Program-made: the position numbers and the translations under genes | In this document: piece after piece, positions 21,344-32,179 of the stretch | Layout: the number at the start of each line of letters is the position of its first letter | Numbering within the stretch: the first letter of the stretch is position 1 | Notes under the pieces: generated by a model | The model's input: only the letters and a program-made list of their open reading frames with translations | The model's database searches: none | Told to the model about the DNA's origin: nothing | From: Cordylochernes scorpioides | Lineage: Eukaryota > Arthropoda > Arachnida > Pseudoscorpiones > Chernetidae | Direction of reading: 5' to 3' | Length of the DNA stretch: 64,000 bases | Assembly (NCBI GenBank): GCA_030710605.1 | Contig: CP092872.1 | Coordinates: 92,080,127 to 92,144,126 of the forward strand

Positions 21344-21589
21344 AACTAAATTGAATAAGCTATATATATTTCAAATTACGAAACTATTTTAGACGCGTAA
21401 TATTCTTTTTGAAGATGGCACGCTAGTGCATCGTAATATATATTTATAACTAAAAGACAATTCGCTGAAGCAAAATTTCTTTTTATATATAAAGACAATA
21501 TAAGTTTTCGGGCTCAACAGCCCTTAGAAAGGTATAACTACATTATTGGCCATTGGACATGTGTCAGACCTGGAGGCTGTTGTCGGGTG

Positions 21590-21690
21590 CTGCGCTGCCT
21601 GGAGTATAGGAGCTCTATCTATGATTCCTTTCTTCCTGTGGTGAATCTGTATAAGACCGGTGGTCTTAATAATGCTTTGTGTGTGTATAT
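21590..21690 (+). repeat. SINE-like 3' end with AAGACC hairpin
   Basis: GTATAAGACCGGTGGTCTTA forms a hairpin and is followed by an AATAATGCTTTGTGTG tail. The same 3' end occurs twice near 29725-29860, there followed by AATAAAGC and (GTT)n. Confidence 0.5.
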
Positions 21691-21848
21691 AACTACGAAA
21701 CAAAAATTTAAGGAAATCAAACAAATTCACATCTATATTCTAGCCATAGATTTGGCCCAGCCACTTTGCCAGCAAAACACCTCTTTGGTAGATTGTGAAA
21801 ATTCCATTAGATCCCGTGTGGATCTCATGGAATAAAGTCCGCCCTAGA

Positions 21849-21872
21849 CTGACGAGGGCCATTAGCCCGAAA
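21849..21872 (+). ncRNA. Hammerhead-like core with perfect stem II
   Basis: CTGACGA, GGGC, loop CATTA, GCCC, GAAA in exact order. CATGG at 21827-21831 can pair with CCATG just after GAAA, the place expected for stem III. The base expected to be U16.1 is an A here, and stem I between is not obvious. This is the best core of the CATTA-loop family. Confidence 0.55.
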
Positions 21873-22014
21873 CCATGGTCTCAAGTTGGACGCTTCTCAA
21901 TTTGCCAAAGCTGGTGTTGTGGGCTTGTCAACGACCCGAGGCCGCTAGTTTGCGGCGACGGTCAATCTTAGATCAGTTTTTGACGTTTATTTTGACGGGA
22001 GAAGCGCCCTATGC

Positions 22015-22135
22015 TTATATATATATAGAAGTAGAAAATATGAGATAGATATGCAAATACTGATTTAATGGTATTATGTAAATCAGATATATGCATATCT
22101 ATCTCATACTTCTTTGTATGTATATATGGGGATTT
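22015..22135. repeat. Diverged inverted repeat near a hammerhead-like unit
   Basis: AGAAGTAGAAAATATGAGAT on the left pairs with ATCTCATACTTCTTTG on the right, around an ACTGATTTAATGG centre. A further GGACTGTTGAACCCGAAAGC piece follows near 22172. Confidence 0.45.
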
Positions 22136-22599
22136 GTATAAATTCTTAAAATTTTAGTACCGTAGTTATTGCCTGTATAAGGACTGTTGAACCCGAAAGC
22201 TTGTATTGCCGTTATATAAAAATAAACTTTCCTTTCAGCGAATTGACTTTTATTTTTAATTTTACCGAATGGATTATAATAACAAGTTCTCGCATATATA
22301 TTTATATGAATTAAAGGAAGAGTTTGTGAAATCTAAAAATGTATGTATCGATCAACTAATCGAAGTCAACCAATAGTTTTCTCTCTATCACATGGAGAAC
22401 TATCAGGTGAATAGGGAGGGTGAAATCTAGATTGGATTTCAAAACGGATTTCTTCCAATAACTGTCATGGGGTTTCCTAAAGATAAGAAGCCAATTCTTA
22501 TCATTCTGCTTATTTAAAATATCTTTCAACTTTGAAATGTGTTTACCGTTATAAATATTTAACACCGCTATCGGCCAATCAGAGCAAAGCTGTTATAAC

Positions 22600-23450
22600 A
22601 GTATTAAATTTTAACTTATCCCGCCTTTAAGGTGTTGAGGTGGGAATTGAATTCTGGTTTAAATTTCTCCCCTAACTTGGGATATATTTCTTACTAGTTT
22701 GTACATTTCATGGAGTTTAATTTGTTAGCTCTAACCGAATATTTATAGAAATATAATTTTCATTTATATATATTTTGAAAATAGAGCAATCCATATTTAA
22801 TTCATTAGATAATAAAAGGCATATTTTGTGTATACAATAAATGCAATGCCTTGATAAAGGTTTGGCGTTCAGCCAACCGAAATATTGACAAAATAAATCT
22901 TTTATTAAAAAAATCCAATATATACCTTTTATTATATAATTTATATATATATTTTTAATATAAATATTAATGATGCATTAGCGTACCATCTGTTATGTGA
23001 TAAATTGAAAATATTTATATAGACGCGTATGATTATTAAAAAAAAAAAAAACAATTATCTACTGCCCCCTTACACTGCAATGATGGATTGATGGAGGACC
23101 CGGCTCATCATTGGTGAACCCTACCAGCAGTTTCGCCAGTTTATATATGTATATTGCGATTTTTTATTGAAGATGGTATGAATATAAACAAAAAGGTGTA
23201 CCTCTCCCATTAAAAATCATTTAAATCGCAGAGCATTTAGATAAGCACAGAAGAGAAATTTCGCTTTAAAGTTTGAATTTTAAAATAATAGAAGAAGAAA
23301 GTCGCTACGAACAAAACCATCTATAACATCAATGCTTATATGCACCATATTCATATGTAATTCTACTTTCCTAAAAGCGTATGTCCATTGTTTTCTTCCA
23401 AACCATTTCTGAGAATACAACTTTCAGTGTAGAATATATAAGCAGAATGA
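22600..23450. other. AT-rich DNA with one Penelope-like unit
   Basis: Contains a CCTTGATAAAGG...GAAATATTG unit at about 22848-22935 and parts of the CTGATGA family near 23090-23130. No gene. Confidence 0.4.
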
Positions 23451-24200
23451 TCCAATACAGTATTAGATCTTTAAGAAGCGGTCTGGTAGATTAAATTGGA
23501 TAAACCACTGGGAGGGTTAACCACTGATGAGCCAAGCCTCTCCCAATACTTTTTTTTTATCGCAATAAGGACATTATAAGTTTGTTTTGTGTATAAAATA
23601 AACATTTGTGCTTTAATGATTTCATTTTCTACCATAGTGAATAGATGAAAGTCACCCATGGAAGTGAATCTTGGATCTTAACTGAAGTGATAAAATAATT
23701 AATGTCTTTCGATGTTCTTGTTGGTGTCGGGTACTCAGAATCCAATTGCCTTCAAGAAGGACTAATGATAGAATCTTGGATAAGCTAAAGATAAAAAAAA
23801 AGATTTAAAACTTTTAAATAATGATTATAAATTCTTAGATATATACAATGGAAGAGGAATCGACAAATAATTGAATCATTATAAACAAAATCGATATATA
23901 AGAATGAAATCATGAATGCTTATAAAACAAACTTTTACTGGTCTTTACTGTGCTTAAAAATATTGGGAGGCCTTGGCTCATCAGTGGTGAACCCTCCAAG
24001 CGGTTTCACCCATTTAATCTACCAGACCGCTTCTTAAAGTTCTAATACAATATTGGACAATTCTGCTTATATATGGTACACTGAGGGGTGGAATCTTAGA
24101 AATGGTATTCAAAAAAACTATGAACATAAGCTTTTATGACAGTAGAATTACATATAAATATTTGCATCGAACAATGCTCTTCCTCAAACAATAAGGACAA
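23440..24200. repeat. Head-to-head pair of the CTGATGA/AGCGGTCTGG family
   Basis: AAGAAGCGGTCTGGTAGATT at about 23472 and its complement at about 24013-24035 face away from each other, each with the GAAACC/CTGATGA boxes. About 450 bp of AT-rich DNA lies between. Both arms extend through ATCCAATACAGTATTAG. Confidence 0.55.
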
Positions 24201-24907
24201 TGCCAGTTGAGCATAAATTAAAGCTATAATGCACCATCTATATATAGGGGATGAAGGCTTTAATGAACGAATGTTTTTTTACACGTAAAACAAACTTCTA
24301 CTATACTTTCTGTGATGAAAATATATTGGAGTGCTTGACTTATTAGTGATGTAGTGAGGGTAGAAGTTTGTTTTTATGTGTTAAAGTAACATTAGTGCCT
24401 AAATGATTTCATTTCTTATACATTCATTGCATTGTTGAAAAGGGGTGAGTGGGAATGAAAGATGATGGAACGGATAAATTGGTTAACACACCGGACCCAT
24501 CGTTGAAGAAGCAAGAAAACTTGCTGGAAGCAGAAGAAGATATTTCATCAGTGAAACTTTCCAGTGTGTAATGGGAGAAGTAATAAACTATATAGAGATG
24601 ATTATAAATTTAAATTTTATTATGAATTAATTAGTTTGTGCACACATGACAGGAGACTGTACTAATTAATGTGTAACTTCAAGGCATATAATTATATTTG
24701 ACAAAGTTTCATATATTAAAAAGTCTTTTTTTTTAGAATTGTTCTCCAAAAAAAGGCCTTTTTTTAAATATTGACACACCATATGTCATTTCTAAGATAT
24801 ATCAAGGAATTTTCATTAAGAGACTAACTAAAATTACTAAACCTGAAAAAAGAGTGGAATATGTTTTTACTAGAAGGAACTTTTATTTTACATTTTATTT
24901 AGGCTGT

Positions 24908-26280
24908 AATGGTTTTTAACACTCTTCTTGACAGGGATGAAAGGGTCTTCGAACCCAACATAAATAATGCCATTACTCCCCTTGACAAGGATGGAATGGT
25001 CTTTGTACCCAACACATATACAGTTAGCACTCCCCTTGACAGGGATGGAATGGTCTTCGGAACCAACACATATACAGTTAGCACTCCCCTTGACAAGGAT
25101 GGAATGGTCTTTGTACCCAACACATATACAGTTAGCACTCCCCTTGACAAGGATGGAATGGTCTTTGTACCCAACACATATACAGTTAGCACTCCCCTTG
25201 ACAAGGATGGAATGGTCTTTGTACCCAACACATATACAGTTAGCACTCCCCTTGACAAGGATGGAATGGTCTTCGGACCCAACGAATATACAGTTAACAC
25301 TCCCCTTGACAAGGATGGAATGGTCTTTGTACCCAACACATATACAGTTAGCACTCCCCTTGACAAGGATGGAATGGTCCTCGGAACCAACACATATACA
25401 GTTGGAACTCCCTGGAATGGTCCTCGGAACCAACACATATACAGTTAGCACTCCCCTTGACAAGGATGGAATGGTCTTTGTACCCAACACATATACAGTT
25501 AGCACTCCCCTTGACAAGGATGGAATGGTCTTTGTACCCAACACATATACAGTTAGCACTCCCCTTGACAAGGATGGAATGGTCTTCGAACACAACACAT
25601 ATAGATTTAGCACTCCCCTTGACAATAATGGAATGGTCTTCGGACCCAACACATATACAGTTAGCACTCCCCTTGACAAGAATGGAATGGTCTTCGGACC
25701 CAACACATATACAGTTAGCACTCCCCTTAACAAGGATGGAATGGTCCTCGGAACCAACACATATACAGTTGGAACTCCCTGGAATGGTCCTCGGAACCAA
25801 CACATATACAGTTGGAACTCCCCTTGACAAGGATGGAATGGTCTTCGGACCCAACGAATATACAGTTAGCACTCCTCTTGACAAGGATGGAATGGTCTTC
25901 GAACACAACATAAATAATGCCAACACTCCCCTTGACAAGTATGGAATGGTCTTCGGACCCAACACATATACTGTTAGCACTCCCCTTGACAAGGATGGAA
26001 TGGTCTTCGGACCCAACACATATACAGTTAGCACTCCCCTTGACAAGGATGGAATGGTCTTCGGACCCAACACATATACAGTTAGCACTCCCCTTGACAA
26101 GGATGGAATGGTCTTCGGACCCAACACATATACAGTTAGCACTCCCCTTGACAAGGATGGAATGTTCTTCGGACCCAACGAATATACAGTTAAAACTTCA
26201 CTTGACAAGGATGGAATGGTCTTTGGGCCTAGAAAATGTCAACACGCCTCTTGACAAAGATTGAATGGTCTTTAGACTTA
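24908..26280. repeat. 54-bp minisatellite, about 25 units
   Basis: The unit is GATGGAATGGTCTTCGGACC plus CAACACATATACAGTTAGCACTCCCCTTGACAAG, 54 bp in length. A shorter variant with GGAACTCCCTGGAATGGTCC occurs twice, near 25400 and 25770. Because 54 is a multiple of three, long repetitive frames are open on both strands; I do not take these as genes. Confidence 0.95.
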
Positions 26281-26443
26281 AAATGCAAGTAAAAAGCATT
26301 TTAAGCCAGACAAAAAAGATAAGATTTTCATAAATTATTTTGAATTTTAGCTATAAATATAAAACCAGATTTCTATATTTCTAACAATAAACTTAAATCT
26401 CTACCTCAGGAATTAGGGAGTTAGGGTCCAGGCTGCCAGAACG

Positions 26444-26851
26444 ATGTCCATTTCAACCGGGACATCTGACCCAGACTTGTTGGAAATTCTGAAGCGCACG
26501 AAGCACGCCGTTCTGGAGATGGAATTCGACGTCCTGGGAGCAGAAGCCAGCCTGCAGAGCGTCCAGTCGGATCTCCAGAGGAAGACGGCGAAGGCTGAAG
26601 TAGAGCTGGAAGCAGCTCGGAAGTCCCTAGCACAGGCTCGACAAGCCAGAGCAGCTCTAGAGCGACGTCGCGACCAGATCCAACATGCGGCAGAATTGGC
26701 TGAGTACCACATGAGTGAAATGATGGGACAACTCGCCGACTGCACCGACCACATGCGATCCCTCAAACTCCAAGTCCGCTCAAAGATCAAGGAAGCTAAA
26801 AAGAATATGAATATCTTTGTTGATCATATCCAAGAAAAGCTTGAGGAATAG
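26444..26851 (+). CDS. Putative small coiled-coil protein, 135 aa
   Basis: An ATG-initiated frame with much higher GC at third positions than the flanks. The protein is charged and helical from about residue 10 to 130, with heptad-like spacing of Leu/Ala/Ile and a long Glu/Arg/Gln-rich stretch (EVELEAARKSLAQARQARAA), so a coiled coil is likely. There is no signal peptide or membrane segment. A pyrimidine-rich CTCTACCTCAG lies at 26399-26409, so it could be a terminal exon rather than an intronless gene. ATTAAA follows near 26889 and might be the polyadenylation signal. I do not recognise the family. A LINE or DNA-transposon accessory frame is an alternative. Confidence 0.5.
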   Translation: MSISTGTSDPDLLEILKRTKHAVLEMEFDVLGAEASLQSVQSDLQRKTAKAEVELEAARKSLAQARQARAALERRRDQIQHAAELAEYHMSEMMGQLADCTDHMRSLKLQVRSKIKEAKKNMNIFVDHIQEKLEE

Positions 26852-27544
26852 AGAACGAATATACCAACATATTCTAAAAATTTGACCAATTAAAATATAA
26901 GATACGTGGAATGTGAGAGAATATCCTAATAACAGAAATTATTAAATGCCTATATATTCCAGATTGGACATGACACAGAGGAATTCAAGCAAATAACTCT
27001 TCAAACTCATGGTAACATTAAAAAAACAAGAATATATATGTGAGCGGAATATAAAAATCACTATGTGCTACTTATATTGAGTCAATTTGTTCCAAGATAG
27101 GTATACCTCCTTTAATAAAGACAATTTTAGGGCAATTCCTGACAATTCAGGAAATGGGTAATTAAGTCCTAATTTGCATAAATACGCCAAAGTATCTAAA
27201 AGGTTTATTTGAGAGGTCATGATACGCTGATTTGATCATTTAAATAATTGACATTTCTACCTCTTTTTACTATTTCCATTTATTTTTCTATATATTTTAG
27301 CCCATATACTCAAATGTGGCCTCAACTTTCCATTTCTTAAATTTCAGATATCCTAAAGAACTATCCTTTTTTGGTCGCTGAGGCAAACATGCTCAAAAAG
27401 AGGGAAACCTTTGAAAATAAGACCCTGGGAAGAGAATAACACAAAGGCCTCTTATACACTCATAAACAGAATTTAAGAGATTGAAAAATCTTTGATGTCG
27501 CAATCTCTTTTTTATTTTTTTAAAAGTAGACAGGCAATTTTGTT

Positions 27545-27665
27545 CACACTTGGTTATCTCGTGTATCTTCAATAAAGATCACTGTAATATCTTTCAGAGT
27601 TATAATATAAATCCCTATACATATGCTAAAAGGTACAACTTTCTTAAGTTTTGTCCATGAGTGTA
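27545..27665 (-). repeat. Tc1/mariner-like terminal fragment
   Basis: CACACTTGGTTATCTCGTG through TTAAGTTTTGTCCATGAGTG matches the right end at 10760-10882 and the units of the 40.2-41.1 kb array. A single diverged copy. Confidence 0.6.
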
Positions 27666-28370
27666 GATTCTCTATAATTTCAGATGATGGCAGCATCAAA
27701 AGAAGAAGCTATAAAAGAGTATAGCTATATTCTCTATAATTTCAGATAAAGGTAGCATCAAAAGAGAGAAAAAGTTATAAAAGTAAGATTATATTCGTTA
27801 TAATTTCAGATAATGGCAGCATCAAAAGTAGAAGTTATAAAGGTATGGTGATTTTCTCTATAATTCCAGCTATACGATATTGGCAGCATCAAAGAAGAAG
27901 CTATAAAAGAGTATGGCGATATTCTCTATAATTTCAGATAAAGGTAGCATCAAAAGAGAGAGAAAAATTTATAAAAGTATTGCCATATTCGTTATAATTT
28001 CAGATAAAGGTAGTATCTAAAGAAAGAGTTATAAAAGTATTGCCATATTCGTTATAATTTCAGCAATACGCTAATGGTATAATCACAGGACGAAGCTATA
28101 AAAGTAAGATTATATTCGCTATAATTTCAGATAAAGGTAGCATCAAAAGAAGAAGCTAAAGCAATATTATATACGATATAAATTAGCTATACGATAAAAG
28201 AAGATGCTATAAAAGGATGACCATATTCGCTATAATTTCAGTTATATGATGATGGTACCACAAAAGAAGAAGCTATAAAAGTAAGATTATATTCACTATA
28301 ATTTCAGATAATGGCAGCATCAAATGTAGAAGCTATAAAAGCATGGCTATAGATTTAGCTAGCTATACAA
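27663..28370. repeat. Diverged ~60-bp tandem repeat
   Basis: About eleven irregular units containing CTATAATTTCAGATAAAGG, CAGCATCAAAAGAAGAAG and CTATAAAAG. Lengths vary by several bases from unit to unit. Each carries a TTTCAG that looks like a splice acceptor; no exon structure follows from it. Confidence 0.8.
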
Positions 28371-28379
28371 TGATTTATT

Positions 28380-29040
28380 AAAGTGCAGTTAGATGCTTCT
28401 TTCACGGCCGCTTAGTTCGAGGCTCTCCTATCAATATGCACTAAGCCGTATTGATTTACGATGAGTTGCCCTACTTGATCTCTCTTTAATTATTTCCATC
28501 AATTCTAACTTTCGTCTGCGCCGCTGCCAAATTGGCGCCAAAATGATCATCGTCTGCGGTCATTTGTTTACCTTTAAATAATGTTCCCTATATACTTATA
28601 ATCATTGATCGATTTTTATTAATTATTTTTCAATATAGGATACGTATAAAGGGAAGAAATAACGATATTCTTTGTTTATTTTTTAAGCAATTAACTATAA
28701 AATAGCGTATATGTGTGTAGAACCCCATCTGTAGGTATATAAAGTAACTATTTAGTGCGCGATTAGTTCTCTTTTAAATTACATATAACCTTTTAATATT
28801 AACCTTAGTGCGATGGCAAATGCCACTTCCAAAAAACCTATGAAGTGACGTATATGAACGCACAATAGCCTACTACAATATTAAATAGATATGGTAGATT
28901 AAACTGGCGAAACCGCTTGGAGGTTTAACCACTGATGAGTCATGCCCTTCTGAAATTATTACATAGCAGTCATGAGCATAGAAAATTTTATTTGAAAAAG
29001 AAATCGAGCTAAAATAGTTCTCTTACAACTTCTTTAATTT
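28380..29040. other. Unassigned DNA with one CTGATGA-family fragment
   Basis: A GAAACCGCTTGGAGG / CTGATGAGTC fragment lies at about 28908-28950. The rest is AT-rich and gene-free. Confidence 0.4.
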
Positions 29041-29050
29041 TTTATGAGTA

Positions 29051-29329
29051 TGTGGCGACCACACTTTGCTTCAGCGAGCACGAACTGGGACAAAGCTTCA
29101 CTACACATACGGGCAGTAGTGTGGTGGCCTCACTACGCATGCGCGGCGGCATCCGGGACTCTGGCCACGCGCGTCGCTCGAACAACAAGGCTTGCTTCTA
29201 AAGGCCGTTACTTCTTTTCTCTTTATATATTTCTGGCTTTAAATAAATTTATTTATTTTATACAGATAATTATAATTTTATCAGCGGCCTTTCCACAAGC
29301 CACACCAACACGCACGCAACCATCCCACA
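29051..29329 (+). mobile_element. Solo LTR, 279 bp, with 4-bp target duplication
   Basis: It starts TGTGGCGACCACACTTTG and ends CATCCCACA, giving TG...CA ends. AGTA stands immediately on both sides (29047-29050, 29330-29333). Inside are a TATA-like TTTATATATTTC and an AATAAA. The GC-rich 5' half and AT-rich 3' half suit a Ty3/gypsy LTR. Orientation is set by the TATA and polyadenylation signals. No internal region is present, as after LTR-LTR recombination. Confidence 0.65.
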
Positions 29330-29525
29330 AGTATATTTATATAGATGGAAATTTTGGATAGAAGTAGTTAATCTATAAAAATAAAGGCCACCACTTCCGT
29401 CTAAAAAAGACGCTAAAACTAAGCGCCATCTATTAAACGTCCCTGAAAACTAATGGACTCAGGTCGATGACAATGCCACATAACCAGATATAGCAATCTG
29501 AGAAGCGCCCGTCTGGAGAACATGG

Positions 29526-29549
29526 TTTCGGGCTAATGGCCCTCTTCAG
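29526..29549 (-). ncRNA. Hammerhead-like core, minus strand
   Basis: Minus strand: CTGAAGA, GGGC, loop CATTA, GCCC, GAAACCATG. Same family as 21849. The unit continues on the minus strand to about 29440 with GGCGCTTCTCAG. Confidence 0.5.
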
Positions 29550-29699
29550 TTTCGCTGAATCTGCTAGTTTGCGAAGACGGTCAATAGATGGCGTTCAGTT
29601 TTAGCGTCTATTTTGAAGGGAGAGGTGACCTTCATTACCACTTCCTTGTTACCTGCAACAGATAGCATTGCTGATTATTGTAACTATTGCTGTTATTCC

Positions 29700-29875
29700 T
29701 GTATATACCCTCTTGGAAAAGTTGTATAAGACCAATGGATGATAACAGGGACTATTGTTGTTGTTATTACTGTTATTCTTACCTGTACCCTACATTTCTG
29801 TGCCTGGAGAATCCGTATAAGACTAAAATGTCTTAATAAAGCTTTTTGTTGTTGTTGTTACCTGCACCAATGTCT
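29700..29875 (+). repeat. Two SINE-like 3' ends in tandem, (GTT)n tails
   Basis: TTGTATAAGACCAATGGATG with a GTT-rich tail, then CCGTATAAGACTAAAATGTC, AATAAAGC and GTTGTTGTTGTT. The second hairpin-plus-AATAAAG-plus-(GTT)n ending matches 21590-21690. Confidence 0.55.
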
Positions 29876-30129
29876 TGGACAGTCTGTTCCAACGCAGTCT
29901 TGTAGTACGACTAGGTCATCCCTATTTGGTCAATTAGTCAAAGCAAGAAATACCACTTTTTTTCAGGGATATATTTCAGAAAAAAAATAATTAATTATAA
30001 ATTTTATATGATTATTTTATAAATTTTATGATTTTAATGTTAGTTTTCTTTTTTATAAATCATCAATCCAAATATTTTTCTAGGAATCTTCTCAAATTTA
30101 ATCAATTTCAAATTTCGAATCGTTTTTTC

Positions 30130-30864
30130 TTATTTCTTGCCATCTTTTTCGGAATCAGTTATCAGCCTATCTTTGGAATCTTTCGTTTTTTTCACGAGAT
30201 TCTCGTTTTTGATTGGAAGATCTGAATTGGTAATCTTCTCTTTGGACGTGTCTTTGGAACCTCCAAGTTTGTTAGAAACAGCTTGAATTGTCTCTTGAGA
30301 TTTCTTTGTTGTTTTTGCCCATGTTTCTTTAGTTTTGTTTTTCATGTCTGAACCAACTTCCTTTACCTTTTCATATTTTCCTGGAAAATCTGCTTTATTA
30401 ATTTTTTCTTTAGCCGTCTCTTTGACCTCTCCAAGTTTGTTAGAAGCAGTTTGTAATGTTTCTTTAGATTTTTTCGAAGCTTTCTCAAATGTTTCTTTAG
30501 TTTTATCTATTGCATTTGAACCAGCTTCTTTTACCTTTTCATATTTACCTGGAAAATCTGCTTGATTGATTTTTTCTTGGACTGCGTTCTTTTTATCTTG
30601 AAGTTTGTTTGAAACAGTCTTCAATGCTTCTTCAGATTTATTTGTTGCTGTCCAAAATGCATCTGTAGTTTTATCTTTCAAATCAGATCCCGTTTCTTTT
30701 GCCTGTTCATAGGTTTGAGCAATTTTTTCACCAGCGCTGTTTGTAGCTTCTTTTGCCTTTTCCATGAATGCAGATATGGCGTCTCTGAATTCTTTTATCT
30801 TTTCTTCGAAAGCTGGAGAAATAAAAGGTCTGGCTTCTTCATCCGGGTTGTTCTTATCTTCCAT
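30130..30864 (-). CDS. Lysine-rich protein of three 56-residue helical repeats (LEA/apolipophorin-like)
   Basis: 244 codons, ATG at 30864, no signal peptide or membrane segment. After an acidic start, residues 52-107, 108-163 and 164-219 form three repeats of exactly 56 residues, each beginning Y(E/K)..KE.GS and ending KI...D.P.K. Composition is Lys, Glu, Ala, Thr and Ser with few hydrophobics, giving amphipathic or intrinsically disordered helix as in group-3 LEA proteins and some lipid-coat proteins. A nine-codon upstream frame (ATGCTTAAAATG...) ends one base before the start and could dampen translation. No transposon signature adjoins it. It is the best host-gene candidate in the window. 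The family is inferred from composition, so stress protection is only a guess. Confidence 0.65.
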   Translation of the reverse strand: MEDKNNPDEEARPFISPAFEEKIKEFRDAISAFMEKAKEATNSAGEKIAQTYEQAKETGSDLKDKTTDAFWTATNKSEEALKTVSNKLQDKKNAVQEKINQADFPGKYEKVKEAGSNAIDKTKETFEKASKKSKETLQTASNKLGEVKETAKEKINKADFPGKYEKVKEVGSDMKNKTKETWAKTTKKSQETIQAVSNKLGGSKDTSKEKITNSDLPIKNENLVKKTKDSKDRLITDSEKDGKK

Positions 30865-31329
30865 TCAAATGTTTCTCGACATTTTAAGCATCGATTCGAA
30901 ATTTGCTCTTCCTCAAATTTGAATTAAAATATTTCCAAAAATAAATTTAGTATATAGATTCTCTCTGTTAATTGTTTTTAGATCTCCATAGTTTTTAATT
31001 AGTTTTCTCAATGTATTTTCTTACATTGCGGTTTAAACTTATGCGTAATAGATATCCATTTCTTGATTACGGTCAATAGTCCTAAATATTTAAATTTATT
31101 TGGAAATTCAGTGATAAATATAGGTATTATTCTATTTTGATATCCATAAGATTGAAACGAAAAAAAAATTGATTACGTCAAAATATGTGTGTGATGTATC
31201 CTTTAATTAATCAACGAACTATATTCTGTGAAAAATGGTTATGATTCAAATTATTTTTTATATTTGACCAAACTTTTTGTTAACGAAACCAATTTTCGCT
31301 ATTTTGATTAATAAGGATTATTATATATA

Positions 31330-32157
31330 TGTCATAATTTGTATATAATTATATGCACCCCCGACCCACTATGCATGTACAATGTATGATTTTCAAAGAT
31401 TTAATAAAGAATGAGGTAACTGGAGGAAAGGAAGTGGCAACAAGACATAGGAAGCAGGCTAAAAGCGGGCACCAGTATAAATAACTTGTACAGTCAATAC
31501 TTCCGGACAAGACAGGACGTATCTGGTGACCAGAAGTTATAAAAGTTTGAGAGACGCCCAATTTCCGGAACAAGACCGGACGTATTTGACAACCACGGAA
31601 GTAAATAGAGTCGAACTAACACTCGATACTTCCTATCAGGCCGGGCATATCTTTCACCAAAGAAAGTCGCCGGTCCAATTAGAAAGATCCACTAAGTAGG
31701 TCAACCAATAGGAAAACGGGCACGTCCCAGCCTTCGACCAATGGGAAGGAAGACGACTCGTGGTGTTAAATCGAGAAGTAAGAACAGTCAGTTACGCTTT
31801 GGCTCCCAAGTAGGTGACATCGGCTCTGGACCTCTCCCCCTCTGCTCATCCCGTAGCTAAGTTCAATCACCGCCATGTGATCAGATAATTAACAATCCAT
31901 ATCGCTCCGCTCTTCTCAAGCTTTCTTTCCTCCAACCCAGTTGCCTTTTATTTTCAAACCCCATCACGTGTCCTGATTATTCCTAACTGTGTGCTTCACT
32001 TGCCACTCAACGACTGCGTTTCAACCAATCCTCACCATTCAAATCGAACAACAAGAAATTCCGCAACGATATTGTAACAGAACGGTTAAGTCGACAGGAT
32101 TCTACAACAGTGTAATACATCAAACATTGCAGTGTAGTAACTTTGGATCATATTACA
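31330..32157 (+). repeat. Element B 5' LTR
   Basis: TGTCATAATTTGTATATAA to GGATCATATTACA, 828 bp. It differs from the 3' LTR near 31900 (T/A), 32074 (A/C) and 32131 (A/G). The first internal bases, TAGAGTCGACAGGAT, do not look like a usual TGG primer site. Confidence 0.9.
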
Positions 32158-32179
32158 TAGAGTCGACAGGATAAAGATT

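Noticed and set aside
24909-26264. Long repetitive open frames on both strands
   Set aside because: They follow from a 54-bp repeat whose length is a multiple of three; several frames are open on both strands, and indel-like variants break each one.
27663-28370. Repeated TTTCAG as a run of splice acceptors and small exons
   Set aside because: The motif is part of a degenerate tandem unit and no open frame follows.
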